A DNA stretch of 64,000 nucleotides from Anisus vortex. Taxonomy: Eukaryota > Mollusca > Gastropoda > Planorbidae. Shown here one piece after another: positions 1-11,263 of this stretch. The stretch is from assembly GCA_949126835.1 (NCBI GenBank), contig OX421498.1:29121081-29185080 (forward strand). The letters are read 5' to 3'. Position 1 is the stretch's first letter, and each line of letters starts with the position of its first letter. Under the pieces are notes generated by a model, which searched no databases, was not told the origin of the DNA, and saw nothing but the letters and a program-made list of their open reading frames with translations. A program made the position numbers and the translations under genes.

Positions 1-1529
1 GCGGGGGGGTAGTGGTTGAGTGGGGTTAATGGCGGCTGGTTGTCGTGGGGTTAATGATTACTGGTGGCTGGTTGTCGTGGGGGTACGAAATACCGATGCT
101 ACTGCGATCGTTTTGGAAAAATGATTATTTCTCTCCTTGGCTCGTGAAGATGTTAAGAGTATACACACAAACAGTTCTAAGATAAGCAATCAAGTCTCTG
201 GTTACTGTTCAGGTGTTTATTACGTTCGAATATCCAATGGTGAGACATACATATGAAGTTATACAGCAATAATGACACGAGTATAGGCGAGTGTTATGGA
301 ATCCAAAGTTAGGTTTCACAACTTATACTGGTGGAAAATGCGAATACTGGCTAGACCGATATATATATATATAACATGTGAGGCGATATACTACTGGACA
401 GATATGAAATTGGTCAGAATGTCTAACATTAGTACATGGTAGTGTTGTGAAAGCCACTTTTAGGTTGCACAACTGTATTAACGAATTACTATTACTGGCT
501 AATTATCTATAGTCCGAGTGTACAGGTTGGCTGAGCCAGAACTACTAAAAGTACAGTGTATAGGTCGAGCGCCAATCTCAGACTTGCTCACAACAGTTGG
601 GCGGCCGTCTCGTGAGACTAGTCACGTGACCGCTTATCAATTTGGTTGGGTGATTACATTAGGTTGGACTTACATATAATTCCCATTGGTCCTTTCGAAC
701 TTATATTTGCATAAAGCAAAAAGGTTATTGGAGCCGAAAATGGAGTTGGGGTGGGTAAGCAATTATACCGCCAAAACTGCGGGGTGGGGGTAAATGAAAT
801 AATTATTGCCGGCCGCACTCAGCGGGGTGAACAAGGGAGACGGGGGGGGGTCGATGTGGGAGGGGTTAATCTAGATAAAAGACGATTGATATATACGTCA
901 TGCTGAGTGAAGGGAATTATCTCCCTTTGATAGACTTTGACCTGGTCACTCAAGTGGCTGGCGTGGATTTTCGGCCGAGGGGTATTAAGTAGTTGCGAAA
1001 ACATTGACCGTCTCAAAGGGTAGCTAGCGAATCGCCGCCCTTGAGTGGTATGGGGAGGGGGTCTTAGCGGGGGAGGTGGGGAGGGTGTGTGTACCAGGGA
1101 GTAATGTCTACATACAGCATGTTGAATTAACAACATGAATGAAAAATAGTTTGAATTAACAACATGAATGAATAGTTAAAATATAAGCACATTAAAATAT
1201 GGCATGAATAACTAGTTAAAATTATAATGGAATATATACATTAAGATTCACACTTCATTCATTCACGGTTTTAGTACCAGTTTGGCGTATTAATTAGCAA
1301 ACTCTGAATTGGGACTAAAACTAAAAGAGTGTAGTGAAGGTTAAAGGACAGGTGAAGAAGGGTGGTGGTTGGGGTGTTCCTATTGCGTGAGAGAGAAAGA
1401 AGGTAATAGTTTCAGACTACTCGTTCTATCTAATCTAACTCTACGCTAACCTATGGTTCTATACTACTACCTACGCTATAATCTATCTATGAGTGCTACG
1501 AGTCACGGTTTTAGTCCAGAATCGTGACA
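1..1529 (-). repeat. 3' LTR of the first Ty3-type element (left end cut by window)
   Basis: Nearly identical to 4683-7257 once the nested insertion there is removed. On the minus strand it starts TGTCACG at 1529. About 48 bases of its far end should lie left of the window, judging from the other copy. The empty target site of the nested solo LTR is visible at 748-755 as one copy of gggt. Confidence 0.92.
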
Positions 1530-1693
1530 GCTCACCCGGGTAGCTTGGGAATCTACTCAGAAAGAAGATTTCTACCTAAATTACTGTCTCTGGGACATGG
1601 GGAAAGGGGAGTAACTACACACTCATTAACAGTGTGCGCGCGTGGGGTCGTATTACTGAGTATTCGGGGCCATGAAGTGTGTAGGAGCACTGT

Positions 1694-3187
1694 TTAGTGT
1701 CCACTATGCCGCGTGTGTCGAAAGGGGTTTTGGCCTAGGCACTGTTGCAGTGTCTCGAAAGCATTCGTAGCGAGTTTGTCCCAAGATAATGGGAACGATG
1801 TGGGTGCGTTGAGCAATCTAAATAACGGACGGGTAATTTTACGGAAATTGGGTATAAGGGTATTCTGATAGTTGCTGAATTCGCACAGTGTTTGTCTTAG
1901 TTCGAGTCTCGTCGTGGGCAGCCTTGCATGACGGAGCTTATCTTTAATGGACATGGGGTGGGGGAGAGGTGTCTGGTTGGGGATGGGGCGGGGCGATCCG
2001 TAGGTTGCGGGTGTAGGCAGGCAATGCGTTTGTTTACCTACAATCGGTCTTCCGAGTAGGATGTCTACTTGTAGGTCTTCTATTACGGCGGCCTCAATGG
2101 GGCCTGTAAAAAGTGCTGAGCTGAGGTTTACGAGTGCGGTCGGTAGCTGCTGGATAGGAGAGTTATGAGATGGACCTTGGAGTCGCACATAGCGTCCTGT
2201 GTAGTCGCGGGGGTCGATTTTTGATTGCGTTATTAGGGCCTCAAAGCTAAGACCGGAATCATACGTACAAGAGGCGAGTCGGCCGTTGATTCTGACTATC
2301 TCGTCGACGTAGCTACGAGGGAATTGGTTATGTTTGTCTGCCGAGGAAATAGAGAACACGTGGTGGACTCGATCGTAGTCACTGCTTGAGTACTGGTCAC
2401 GCCCCTGATCGGCGGGTTCCTGTTCGGGAGCTAAGTAGCTCGGGTAGCTGGGCGTTTCTAACTCGTGCGTTGCAAGTCCGTTAGTGGGATCTTGCGCTGG
2501 GTCTACGGGGTCCGTCGTGGTGTAAAATGCACCGGCGGCAAGATAGGGGGTGGGGTCGCGTCTGTTTCTGTCGTGAGCTAACTGAGGGGTGGGCCTAGTA
2601 TGGCGGTGGTCTCTATGTGCGTTGTGAGGACGAGGTCGCCCGTGGTGGGGCGTGTGCGGCTGGGGAGCGGTTGATTGAGGGGGAGGGTTGGCGCGGTGGT
2701 TGTCCCCATAAGGTCGGTGCGGCTGCGGGTGTCCCGGGCGGGAGGAGGGGGATGACTCTATTAGGTTTGATTGCAGAAACCTATCTGCGCCCTGCAGGGA
2801 TGGGTTTAAACCGGTGATTCCTTGTTGAATAAGGAAGGCCCTTAGCTTAGGTGTCATCTGTGACTCTATTTGCTCAGTCATTACGAGGGTGACCATACCG
2901 TCGAATGACTGTTCAATATTGCCTAACTCAACCCACTTGAGTAGGTAAGATTGTATTCGCTCCGCGAATTGTGCATAGTTTTCCCCCGGTCGTAGCGTGG
3001 ACGACCGAAACTTCTTCTGGTAGTGGGATGAGTGTAACTGGTGGCGATTTAGCAGCGCATTTTTCAGTGCCACGCACGACTCCCTGTCTTCTGGGGCCAG
3101 TTTACAATAGGTGTCATAATCCTCTCCTCTCAGAGTGGAGACGAGGATCCTACAATGTAACTCTGGGGGGACCTCATTTAACTCCAT
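1694..3187 (-). CDS. Gag-protease ORF fused to an RT-connection remnant
   Basis: This open frame of 497 codons belongs to the LTR element. Residues 1-140 look like a Ty3-type Gag matrix/capsid region, with an open frame continuing upstream of the first ATG. Residues 150-215 are rich in Pro, His and Arg; no CCHC knuckle is seen. Residues 293-385 look like a retroviral-type aspartic protease, with the active-site triad as Asp-Ser-Gly at 310-312 and a hydrophobic LLGRPIV segment near 377. Residues 423-488 match the RT-RNase H connection of Ty3 elements (NYQNTLIPNFRKITRPL). The RT palm and fingers are missing, so the protease is joined straight to the end of RT without losing the frame. RNase H and integrase are absent. 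Confidence 0.85.
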   Translation of the reverse strand: MELNEVPPELHCRILVSTLRGEDYDTYCKLAPEDRESCVALKNALLNRHQLHSSHYQKKFRSSTLRPGENYAQFAERIQSYLLKWVELGNIEQSFDGMVTLVMTEQIESQMTPKLRAFLIQQGITGLNPSLQGADRFLQSNLIESSPSSRPGHPQPHRPYGDNHRANPPPQSTAPQPHTPHHGRPRPHNAHRDHRHTRPTPQLAHDRNRRDPTPYLAAGAFYTTTDPVDPAQDPTNGLATHELETPSYPSYLAPEQEPADQGRDQYSSSDYDRVHHVFSISSADKHNQFPRSYVDEIVRINGRLASCTYDSGLSFEALITQSKIDPRDYTGRYVRLQGPSHNSPIQQLPTALVNLSSALFTGPIEAAVIEDLQVDILLGRPIVGKQTHCLPTPATYGSPRPIPNQTPLPHPMSIKDKLRHARLPTTRLELRQTLCEFSNYQNTLIPNFRKITRPLFRLLNAPTSFPLSWDKLATNAFETLQQCLGQNPFRHTRHSGH

Positions 3188-3299
3188 ACAGTCGCTAAAC
3201 CGTCGGAGGTAAATGTCGAACTGTTCTAGTCGGGGGTCGTGAACTTCAGTCCATAGAGAAGCATGTCGGGGGAGGGGATGGTTGCTGGGGGTGGCTGAG

Positions 3300-3791
3300 C
3301 TAAATGATGAGGGGGAGTTTGGGTTGTCGCTGTTGTCGGGGGGGCCTAGTGCTTGCGGCTAATTCAGCTAGTCTGAATTCATGTGTCCTGCGTGCCTCCT
3401 CATCTAGCCTATTTTCTTCTCTAACTCTCTCTTCCCTAGCTAACAGTTCTAACCTAAGTGTGTCCTCTCTAGCTAATTGTTCTAACCTAAGTGTGTCCTC
3501 TCTAGCTAATTGTTCTGCTCGCTCCTCTCTAGCTAATTGTTCTGCTCTCTCCTCTCTAGCTAATTGTTCTACTCTCTCCTCTCTAGCTAATTGTTCTAAC
3601 CGAAGTGTGTCCTCTCTAGCTAATTGTTCTGCTCGCTCCTCTCTAGCTAATTGTTCTATTCTACGTTTCTCTTCTCTTGCCTCGTGTACCGCTACCTGTT
3701 CAACTACGTATTTAGCGATGTCTGAGTCACAGTAACCTATGGCTATAGCCTCTTCTCTCAGCTGCTTACGCAAAAGTACACCTTCAGCCAT
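3300..3791 (-). CDS. Gag N-terminal coiled-coil segment, frameshifted from the rest of gag
   Basis: This 163-codon ORF begins MAEGVLLRKQLREEAIAIGY and then consists of a charged repeat based on LAREERAEQ / LAREDTLRLEQ, a strongly predicted coiled coil typical of the start of many invertebrate Ty3-type Gag proteins. It stops at 3300. An open frame in another phase runs from the same region into the ATG at 3187. The switch between phases falls near a run of seven G at 3338-3344, so a one-base indel there probably split a single gag. The coding repeat is also a DNA minisatellite of 24-27 bp units (about 3440-3660). Confidence 0.75.
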   Translation of the reverse strand: MAEGVLLRKQLREEAIAIGYCDSDIAKYVVEQVAVHEAREEKRRIEQLAREERAEQLAREDTLRLEQLAREERVEQLAREERAEQLAREERAEQLAREDTLRLEQLAREDTLRLELLAREERVREENRLDEEARRTHEFRLAELAASTRPPRQQRQPKLPLII

Positions 3792-4149
3792 AGTGACAGA
3801 GTAAGGCGAGAGTAAGGCAGTAACGGACAGAGATATAACGAGATAGAAGGAGGAGGTGTAAGAGGGGTTGGGGGGTTCAGAGTTTAACTAATGTAATACA
3901 ACTCAAAATGGTACTCACCAGAACAGCGGTATTTAGAATTTCACACACATATACACGTATCCAATCGTAAAGTTATTGTTTTATGGCGCTTAGCGCTCTG
4001 TTGGTGTGGATAACTTCGGCTGGTCAGAGATTCTGTTCTCCCCGTGCCGGGACTGGATTAGCGTATAATGTTATTGTCTATTTTTCCGGGTTTAGGACCG
4101 GATACTACGGCGGTTCCTTAGGGGAGGCTGATGGCGGTTCTCGGGTTCT

Positions 4150-4480
4150 CTGGGTTGATAGTTGTCGGACAGGCACGTCGTTGCGGTGTCTCGGGTGACG
4201 ATCTGGCGGTTGGGGTGGCGAATCTGGCTGCTGGTGTAACTGGGGTGACACAGGTGGCGTAGGGTGGCGAATCTGGCTGCTGGTATATCTGGGGTGACGC
4301 TCTGGCGGTTGGGGTGGCGAATCTGGCGTAACGGGTGACGCAGGTGGCGTACGGCGGCGAATCTGGCTGCTGGTGGATCTGGGGTGACGATCTGGCGGTT
4401 GGGGTGGCGAATCTGGCGTAACGGGTGACGCAGGTGGCGTAGGGCGACGGATCTGACTGGCGTATCTGGGGTGGCGGATT
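4150..4480. repeat. Minisatellite in the leader of the first LTR element
   Basis: Irregular tandem units built from ggtggcgaatctggc, gctgctggt and ggggtgacg blocks lie between the primer site and gag. No protein is supported here; the short plus-strand ORF at 3983-4198 is not considered real. Confidence 0.75.
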
Positions 4481-4616
4481 TGGTTGCTGTAGCTTAGAAT
4501 CTTTTTGTGATGGAGAGATGAGCCCCCATCCAGGATCGATTTCAGAGTCGGCGTAGTCCTCGGGTTGATGCTGTTGTTAGTGCCCTGAACGGCTTGAGTT
4601 CAGGATCCCGCGGCGA

Positions 4617-4634
4617 GGTCCCACTTTGTCACGA
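4617..4634 (-). other. Candidate primer-binding site of the first LTR element
   Basis: On the minus strand this reads TCGTGACAAAGTGGGACC, directly after the CAACA end of the 5' LTR. It resembles tRNA-Leu-type primer sites, but with mismatches and one gap. It was used to place the LTR edge at 4635. Confidence 0.45.
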
Positions 4635-7257
4635 TGTTGCTGTTGGGAGAGCAATTCGTCACAATGTTGACACTGAAATGGGTGCGGGGGGGTGGTTGAG
4701 TGGGGTTAATGGCGGCTGGTTGTCGTGGGGTTAATGATTACTGGTGGCTGGTTGTCGTGGGGGTACGAAATACCGATGCTACTGCGATCGTCCTGGAAAA
4801 ATGATTATTTCTCTCCTTGGCTCGTGAAGATGTTAAGAGTATACACACAAACAGTTCTAAGATAAGCAATCAAGTCTCTGGTTACTGTTCAGGTGTTTAT
4901 TACATTCGAATATCCAATGGTGAGACACACATATGAAGTTATACAGCAATAATGACACGAGTATAGGCGAGTGTTATGGAATCCAAAGTTAGGTTTCACA
5001 ACTTATACTGGTGGAAAATGCGAATACTGGCTAGACCGATATATATATATATAACATGTGAGGCGATATACTACTGGACAGATATGAAATTGGTCAGAAT
5101 GTCTAACATTAGTACACGGTAGTGTTGTGAAAGCCACTTTTAGGTTGCACAACTGTATTAACGAATTACTATTACTGGCTAATTATCTATAGTCCGAGTG
5201 TACAGGTTGGCTGAGCCAGAACTACTAAAAGTACAGTGTATAGGTCGAGCGCCAATCTCAGACTTGCTCACAACAGTTGGGCGGCCGTCTCGTGAGACTA
5301 GTCACGTGACCGCTTATCAATTTGGTTGGGTGATTACATTAGGTTGGACTTACATATAATTCCCATTGGTCCTTTCGAACTTATATTTGCATAAAGCAAA
5401 AAGGTTATTGGAGCCGAAAATGGAGTTGGGGTTGTTACGAAACGTAAATTCCCTACATTGTAATGTTAATAAACCAACTAAATCATTTAAGCGAATTGCG
5501 TTTAAACGATATAAAATATTTCTCAGCTCACGGTTTTCCCCGGGTTTTTCCTAACCTAATTTGAGCATTATTGTTTTTTTATTAACCTCGATAAAAACAT
5601 GAACTGCCCACGCACCTACAGCGTGTCAAGGCCATCCGGTCTCTCCTTATTTTGTTAGAGCATTATTGCTTGTTCTTAATAAAAAACAATCTGATCACGC
5701 AGTCAGCACGCAGGCTTGATTAAAATTCTCGTGTCACTAGGCTGGTTGGATTTTCCAACGATTGACCCATAATATATTTCTACGCGATTCGACACTTTTA
5801 GTTTAGTTCTTGGCGTACATTCGATCTAGTAACATCAAATATTCTCCGCTCTGAGTATCGTTTCTATTTGAGTTGTATTATGGAAAACTTATTATTCTAC
5901 TATTAACTACAATGCTATATGTTCATTGAGGATATTCATTACTAATTGGAATATGTGTATTTCTTGATTGTGTATATAATATTATTTGGATTCCTACTGG
6001 ATTGATGTTGTAAATTAAACCAAATTTATCGTTGCTTTCTACACAACTTGGTTAACGTCAATATTTCAAAGTTATATACATGTGTGTATGTGTAATATTT
6101 ATTCAACTATATTAATAATCTACACTACCACTCGACATCGAGGTTCTTGCTGTATAATATGAGCCACATAAATAATTATACATGAAGTAAATCAACTGAA
6201 AACTCTAAAACTACGCTATGTGAATTGCCAGGGGATTATAAGAACCAGGAATACTCTAGACAACTACAAATAAACTTCAGAATGATATAATAAGATCTTC
6301 ACTAATACAAGGATACTCACACTAACAATAACAATACTATAACTATCATTTTCATAAATTGAATGGGGGCTCTAGCCGTAATAACATTATAAATTATAAT
6401 TATACTTGTGTGATATAAATAGAAGGTCTCATCCATGATTTATTATGGTGAATAAATTGCCTTGTAATAGGGTGGGTAAGCAATTATACCGCCAAAACTG
6501 CGGGGTGGGGGTAAATGAAATAATTATTGCCGGCCGCACTCAGCGGGGTGAACAAGGGAGACGGGGGGGGTCGAAGTGGGAGGGGTTAATCTAGATAAAA
6601 GACGATTGATATATACGTCATGCTGAGTGAAGGGAATTATCTCCCTTTGATAGACTTTGACCTGGTCACTCAAGTGGCTGGCGTGGATTTTCGGCCGAGG
6701 GGTATTAAGTAGTTGCGAAAACATTGACCGTCTCAAAGGGTAGCTAGCGAGTCGCCGCCCTTGAGTGGTATGGGGAGGGGGTTAAGGGGTCTTAGCGGGG
6801 GAGGTGGGGAGGGTGTGTGTACCAGGGAGTAATGTCTACATACAGCATGTCGAATTAACAACATGAATGAAAAATAGTTTGAATTAACAACATGAATGAA
6901 TAGTTAAAATATAAGCACATTAAAATATGGCATGAATAACTAGTTAAAATTATAATGGAATATATACATTAAGATTCACACTTCATTCATTCACGGTTTT
7001 AGTACCAGTTTGGCGTATTAATTAGCAAACTCTGAATTGGGACTAAAACTAAAAGAGTGTAGTGAAGGTTAAAGGACAGGTGAAGAAGGGTGGTGGTTGG
7101 GGTGTTCCTATTGCGTGAGAGAGAAAGAAGGTAATAGTTTCAGACTACTCGTTCTATCTAATCTAACTCTACGCTAACCTATGGTTCTATACTACTACCT
7201 ACGCTATAATCTATCTATGAGTGCTACGAGTCACGGTTTTAGTCCAGAATCGTGACA
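4635..7257 (-). repeat. 5' LTR of the first Ty3-type element, with nested insertion
   Basis: Starts TGTCACG (minus strand, at 7257) and ends in CAACA at 4635. It is 2623 bp long, of which 1041 bp is a nested solo LTR plus its duplicated target, leaving an LTR of about 1.58 kb. The right boundary is fixed by where the two LTR copies diverge (after cgtgaca). Confidence 0.85.
5433..6469. mobile_element. Solo LTR inserted in the 5' LTR
   Basis: A 1037-bp AT-rich segment is absent from the other LTR copy. It begins TGTTAC and ends GTAATA, i.e. near-inverted LTR termini with the final CA changed to TA. It is flanked by gggt at 5429-5432 and 6470-6473, whereas the empty site in the 3' LTR has a single gggt. 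A 4-bp duplication is usual for Ty3-type integrases. No coding sequence of an element is visible inside. Confidence 0.72.
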
Positions 7258-7259
7258 GG

Positions 7260-8731
7260 CAGTACTGTTGTCATTCTTCAAAGATGATTCAAAATTTCCA
7301 AAGTCTTTGTCAAAGACTAGATGGGAAGCACATTCAATGGCCACAAGTGCAATAAGCTTACTTGATAGTTATGATGAAATAATTGCTGCATTACAGAGAA
7401 AGGCGAAACAAGAAATCAAGCCATAAACATTTTGAATAAAATGGAGGAGTTTGAATGTATGGTAATGTTATATTTGTGGAGTTACTTGCTGGATGAATTT
7501 CACAAGACTAGTCAATCAGTTCAAGACCCCCAAATTAGTCTAGAAATATGTAGGAAATTATACGCCTCACTTGCGGATTTCGTTAAAGGTTCCAGTGATA
7601 TTATACGTTTGATCATTTTGAAAAGAAAAGCAAAGGAAAAATTGACTGATGTTGATTACAAGAAAAGCAGATATAGAAGAAGGCGTATCAACGATGATGA
7701 AGATGATGCTTTAGAGAACCTTGAGCCAAGAGACAAGTTCAGAATCAAAATATTTATACCAGTGATGGATGCATTAGAGTCAAGTCGGGCACAGAGGGCC
7801 TCAGTATACAATGATGCTGCGAAAAATGTTTCATTCTTAAACAAATTAGAAGCTACGGAAGAAGAGATTTGTGAAGGAATTAGTGCTTTATGCCAAACAT
7901 ACCCTGAAGATGTGGAAATGAATCTTGTTGGAGAAGTCAAGAATTTTCATCAATATGTTAGACTAGTTCTCAAGAAGATGAAGTCAAATAATATCAATCC
8001 TCTGCTCCGATCACTGCACTGGTTACCCATCAACAACCGGATCTCATATAAGCTGGCTTCTCTCTGTTATACGTGCCTGAATAACTGTGCCCCGGATTAT
8101 CTTCGCTCTTGTATGGAGCTCTACACCCAGTCCCGCCCACTTCGTTCGGCTTCTGACGCGCTCACTCTGCGGATCCCTCGTGTGAGGCTAGTGTCCGCTG
8201 GTGAACGTTCATTTTCCTACGCAGGACCGTCTGCTTAGATCACCTCCCATTACAGCTTCGCCAGAGCCCTAGCTATGACACCTTCAGGAGCCGGCTGAAG
8301 ACTCACCTATTTCGTCAGCAGAATCAGCGTATTACTACATATTTCGTTGTCTGTCTGTATTCTGTAACTGTCGTCTGCGCATAGAACTGTCACCAACGGG
8401 ATATGCGCTATATAAGCACCGTTATTATTATTATTATTATTATAGTCAAGCCTATGGTTCAGGGTAATATTTATTTATCGTGTCCAATCAGCATTCCCTA
8501 ATGTAGAAGCGATTTTAAGTGCTTCTTAGTATGATGGTTGCAAATTGCTCTGGAGAAAGATCTTTTTCTCACTTGAAGAGGACAAAAAATGAATTTAGAA
8601 CAACAATGACTCAAAATAAATTATGTTCCCTCAGTCTCATGTGCATAGAAAGTGACAAACTACGCAGTTTATCATTTGATGATGTCATCAGTGACTTTGC
8701 TCTGGCAAAAGCAAGAAAGAAAGTATTTTAG
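7260..8731 (+). pseudogene. hAT transposase pseudogene (ZMYM-type)
   Basis: Three pieces of one transposase can be read. At about 7262-7425 there is a segment with the SKTRWEAH motif of hAT enzymes; it ends in stops. A 268-codon ORF follows at 7432-8238. Its first 180 or so residues are transposase, including an acidic/Arg-rich stretch (RRRRINDDEDD). Its last 80 are LINE sequence. The C-terminal dimerisation region is at 8519-8731 (ANCSGERSFSHLKRTKNE), the hallmark of the family. Stops, a frame change near 8512 and the LINE insertion make it non-functional. Confidence 0.85.
7988..8443 (+). mobile_element. CR1/L2-like LINE 3' end inserted in the hAT transposase
   Basis: The frame reads SLHWLPINNRISYKLASLCY, the conserved block at the end of CR1/L2-type reverse transcriptases, followed by LRSASDALTLRIPR. 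After a frame change, SRLKTHLF appears. The copy ends gcgctatataagcaccg plus a (tta)n tail. Short agtcaa copies at 7982-7987 and 8444-8449 are a possible target duplication. It is 5'-truncated. Confidence 0.82.
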
Positions 8732-9339
8732 ATAATAAGTCTTTGTAAATTATTCCTTTTAAAAGAATTTTTGTTTCTTTTTACCAGAGTTTGCATTTTA
8801 AGTTTGTTATGAATGAATAAAAATGTAAAAAAAAATGTATTATTTCACTAACTATAGGCAATACTTCTTAATTGTATTTCATTTTAACCCTCTATGTATC
8901 CGAAAATTATATTTTGCACTAACATATAATTCTGGACTTATAAAGGGTCCCATATCTCAAATAGCTTAGGGCCCCATCAAGTCTAAATCCGGCCCTGACC
9001 ACAAGCATAATAAGCCAAAATATAGCCGCTCGAGATATATTTTTAATAAAATGATATTAGGGAGAGGGTGAATATGGTTATAACAAAAAGGTAAGTGATT
9101 TTTTTTCCATAGGGGGGGATTACATCTATTTCAAAATGTTCAGATTAGTTGTAAAATTGTTATTTGCAATATTTAAAACATATTGCAACTAACGTCTCTA
9201 TACACATTAAAGTCGCTAAGAATACTTAAACATAAATTAGGGAGTTATCTTCCTTGGTATTCTGAAAATTAACAGAATAATGGGGTAATCTCCCTTTTCC
9301 AATGATGTTTGCTTACATTTATTTTTATTTTTTTTCTAG

Positions 9340-9553
9340 GCCAGTGACGTTCCCCAGGCGGCCCACGGGTTACAGTTACAACTGAGACTACACAGCACGT
9401 CAAGCCTTTTAGTGTGGCTTCTATTTTCCTTCTAACGGTATTTTCTATTCATTATATTCATAATGTGAATACATTTTCAGAGTGTTTGCAACCTCTGTCA
9501 TGTTACATCAAATTCCTTATACGGCCCGATGACGAAAAATGTTGCCCACCCTT
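9340..9553. mobile_element. Right end of another hAT-like element
   Basis: The segment ends gttgcccacccttg, whose reverse complement (CAAGGGTGGGCAAC) is a typical hAT terminus. The left end was not found, so the start given is only a guess. Confidence 0.4.
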
Positions 9554-9561
9554 GTTCTAGC

Positions 9562-9771
9562 CAAGGGTTGGCAACCTTTTTATAATATAGCGCCAAAGTA
9601 GCATTTATTTGTAATTCATTCAGCGTGCCAACAGCCTAAAAGTCATCACACTGTAGCATTAAATTTCTTGTAGAAGAGTCATGCATAGACTTTTAAGTCC
9701 TCTTCCGCTTGCCATTGAAAATCCCTCAGTGTGCCAAGTCTGGCACCCGTGCCGTAGGTTGCCGACCCCTG
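9562..9771. mobile_element. Short hAT-type non-autonomous element (CAGGGGTCGGCAACC family, copy A)
   Basis: Termini are caagggttggcaacc and ggttgccgacccctg, inverted to each other with few mismatches. Inside are the blocks tcagcgtgcca and gtgccaagtctggcac, shared with copies B-D. Near-matching flanks (ttctagcc / ttctagac) look like a worn 8-bp target duplication. It has no coding capacity. Confidence 0.75.
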
Positions 9772-9954
9772 TTCTAGACTTTTGACTTGACCAAAATAGA
9801 ATAGGCGTCCTTGGTTGGCCATGTACATTTTGTTTCCATGCTGTAAAAATAAAAAGTAAGACGGTTGCGAGGAGGGTGCGGGGGCAAAGTTAAATTTGTT
9901 TTTGGCTTGAATATCAATTTTAAAGAAAATCACGTAGACTATTACTCTATAGAC

Positions 9955-11255
9955 CAGAAGTCGGCAACAATTTGCTTATGGTGTGCCAAACTAGGATTTT
10001 TAAATCATTCAGCGTGCCAATAGCGTGAAAGTCAAACTGTTCAACTATATTATTTTTGTAAGATAATTTATTTAGTGCCTTATCAAGACAAAGACAAAAA
10101 GAAAAGAAGCGTTATAGCGAAAAACATTAAAGCGTTTTATATTTAATAACAAATTAACCTGTTTGTTATAATCATCTTTAAAAAAAAAATCATTCATAGC
10201 TAATAAACAATTAGATCTAATTTCATTACTCAACTTACACATTAATGATTATTAACAGTTGAATTTGTCAAGATACTATTCTAGTTAGATCTAGGCCTTT
10301 AAACATAATTATATAGTCTTTATAATTTGATCTCAGCATGAGATTTATGTTATAGCAATTTAAATTTAGAGTTTACGACTCAACTAAATAATTATAAATA
10401 TGCCAAAGAGATACGAAGTAATCATACAAACTGTGTAGTTAATGTAATGTTGAAAAAATGTATATATAAATTCTTAAGTCATAGAAATATTTATATAATT
10501 TTCAACTATCTTTTATAGTTTGATCATTTGAAAGTTATAAATTGTAAGCCATTTATTTGTTTAAAAGGAAACAAAAAAGAAATATATTAGATATATTAAT
10601 GCAAAGAAAATGGTTTAATAATCTCCCTTCAATTAAATTCTCCAAATTTGATGCCAGTGATACCAAACGAGTTAGTGTACTACTGAAAACGCTAATCTAT
10701 CTTAATTTGCCTTAAATTAGGGAAAGAGTTAAATGTTTGAATTTGATTTCACGGCAAGATATGTCCAGTTTCAATGCAAATCTATTCCAGTGGTCCAACA
10801 CTTCAAGTGCATTTCGACCCTGACCTGGTAAGTGCAGGTTCAACTTACTGAAACGTGGCACCATGTCATTTAGAAAAATTGGCTTCAACAATCATTTCTC
10901 CTAAGTCAATATCGAAATTTTTTTTTCATTAAGGTACACCCTAATTGCTTCCAGTCAAAACGAATCTATCCAAGTAAAAAGTAAAAAAAGATACGTGAGA
11001 AACTATAAAATTGACAATGGATTCAATCACAGATCGCACGTCCAATGAAAAGAGCTTTGCATACAAACATTCCTCAACGAAAACGATCGACGTCCAGTGT
11101 GATTCCCATGTAGTTCGCCATGCAGCACCCATTGATTATGCTGACATACATTGTTTTCCCTTGCATTAAAGATATTCTTGGAGATGTCTCGCGTGCCACT
11201 GAAAATCGTTCTGCGTGCCAAGTCTGGCACGCGTGCATTCGGTTGCCGATCCCTG
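9955..11255. mobile_element. Longer hAT-type element of the same family (copy B)
   Basis: It starts cagaagtcggcaac and ends ggttgccgatccctg, with a perfect 8-bp target duplication ctatagac at 9947-9954 and 11256-11263. Length is 1301 bp. The minus strand of about 10750-11200 carries decayed transposase-like sequence (for example LNLHLPGQGRNALEVLDHW and a piece near MSIAGIGNRMHAC) broken by stops. It is therefore probably a degenerate autonomous copy from which the short copies derive. Confidence 0.8.
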
Positions 11256-11263
11256 CTATAGAC

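Larger units (their letters stand above)
1..7257 (-). mobile_element. Ty3/gypsy-type LTR retrotransposon, internally deleted
   Basis: Two long direct repeats (1-1529 and 4635-7257) bracket gag and protease coding sequence on the minus strand. On that strand the order is 5' LTR (high coordinates), primer site, repeat-rich leader, gag start, gag-protease-RT scrap, 3' LTR. RT core, RNase H and integrase are missing, so the copy cannot move alone. The LTRs differ by about eight substitutions over 1.5 kb by eye, plus small indels, which suggests a fairly recent insertion. The right edge sits inside a hAT transposon. The left target-site copy lies outside the window. Confidence 0.92.
7258..8997 (+). 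mobile_element. hAT-superfamily transposon, 5' part cut off by the LTR element
   Basis: Transposase fragments on the plus strand end at a hAT-type terminus whose reverse complement starts CAGGGCCGGATTTAGAC. The left end is not in the window, because the LTR element at 1-7257 sits inside this transposon. A LINE tail interrupts it again at about 7988-8443. The presumed right target-site copy is accacaag at 8998-9005. Confidence 0.8.

Noticed and set aside
3304..3735. 143-codon plus-strand ORF rich in SSLANCS
   Set aside because: Antisense of the gag coiled-coil repeat, which has a clear family match on the minus strand.
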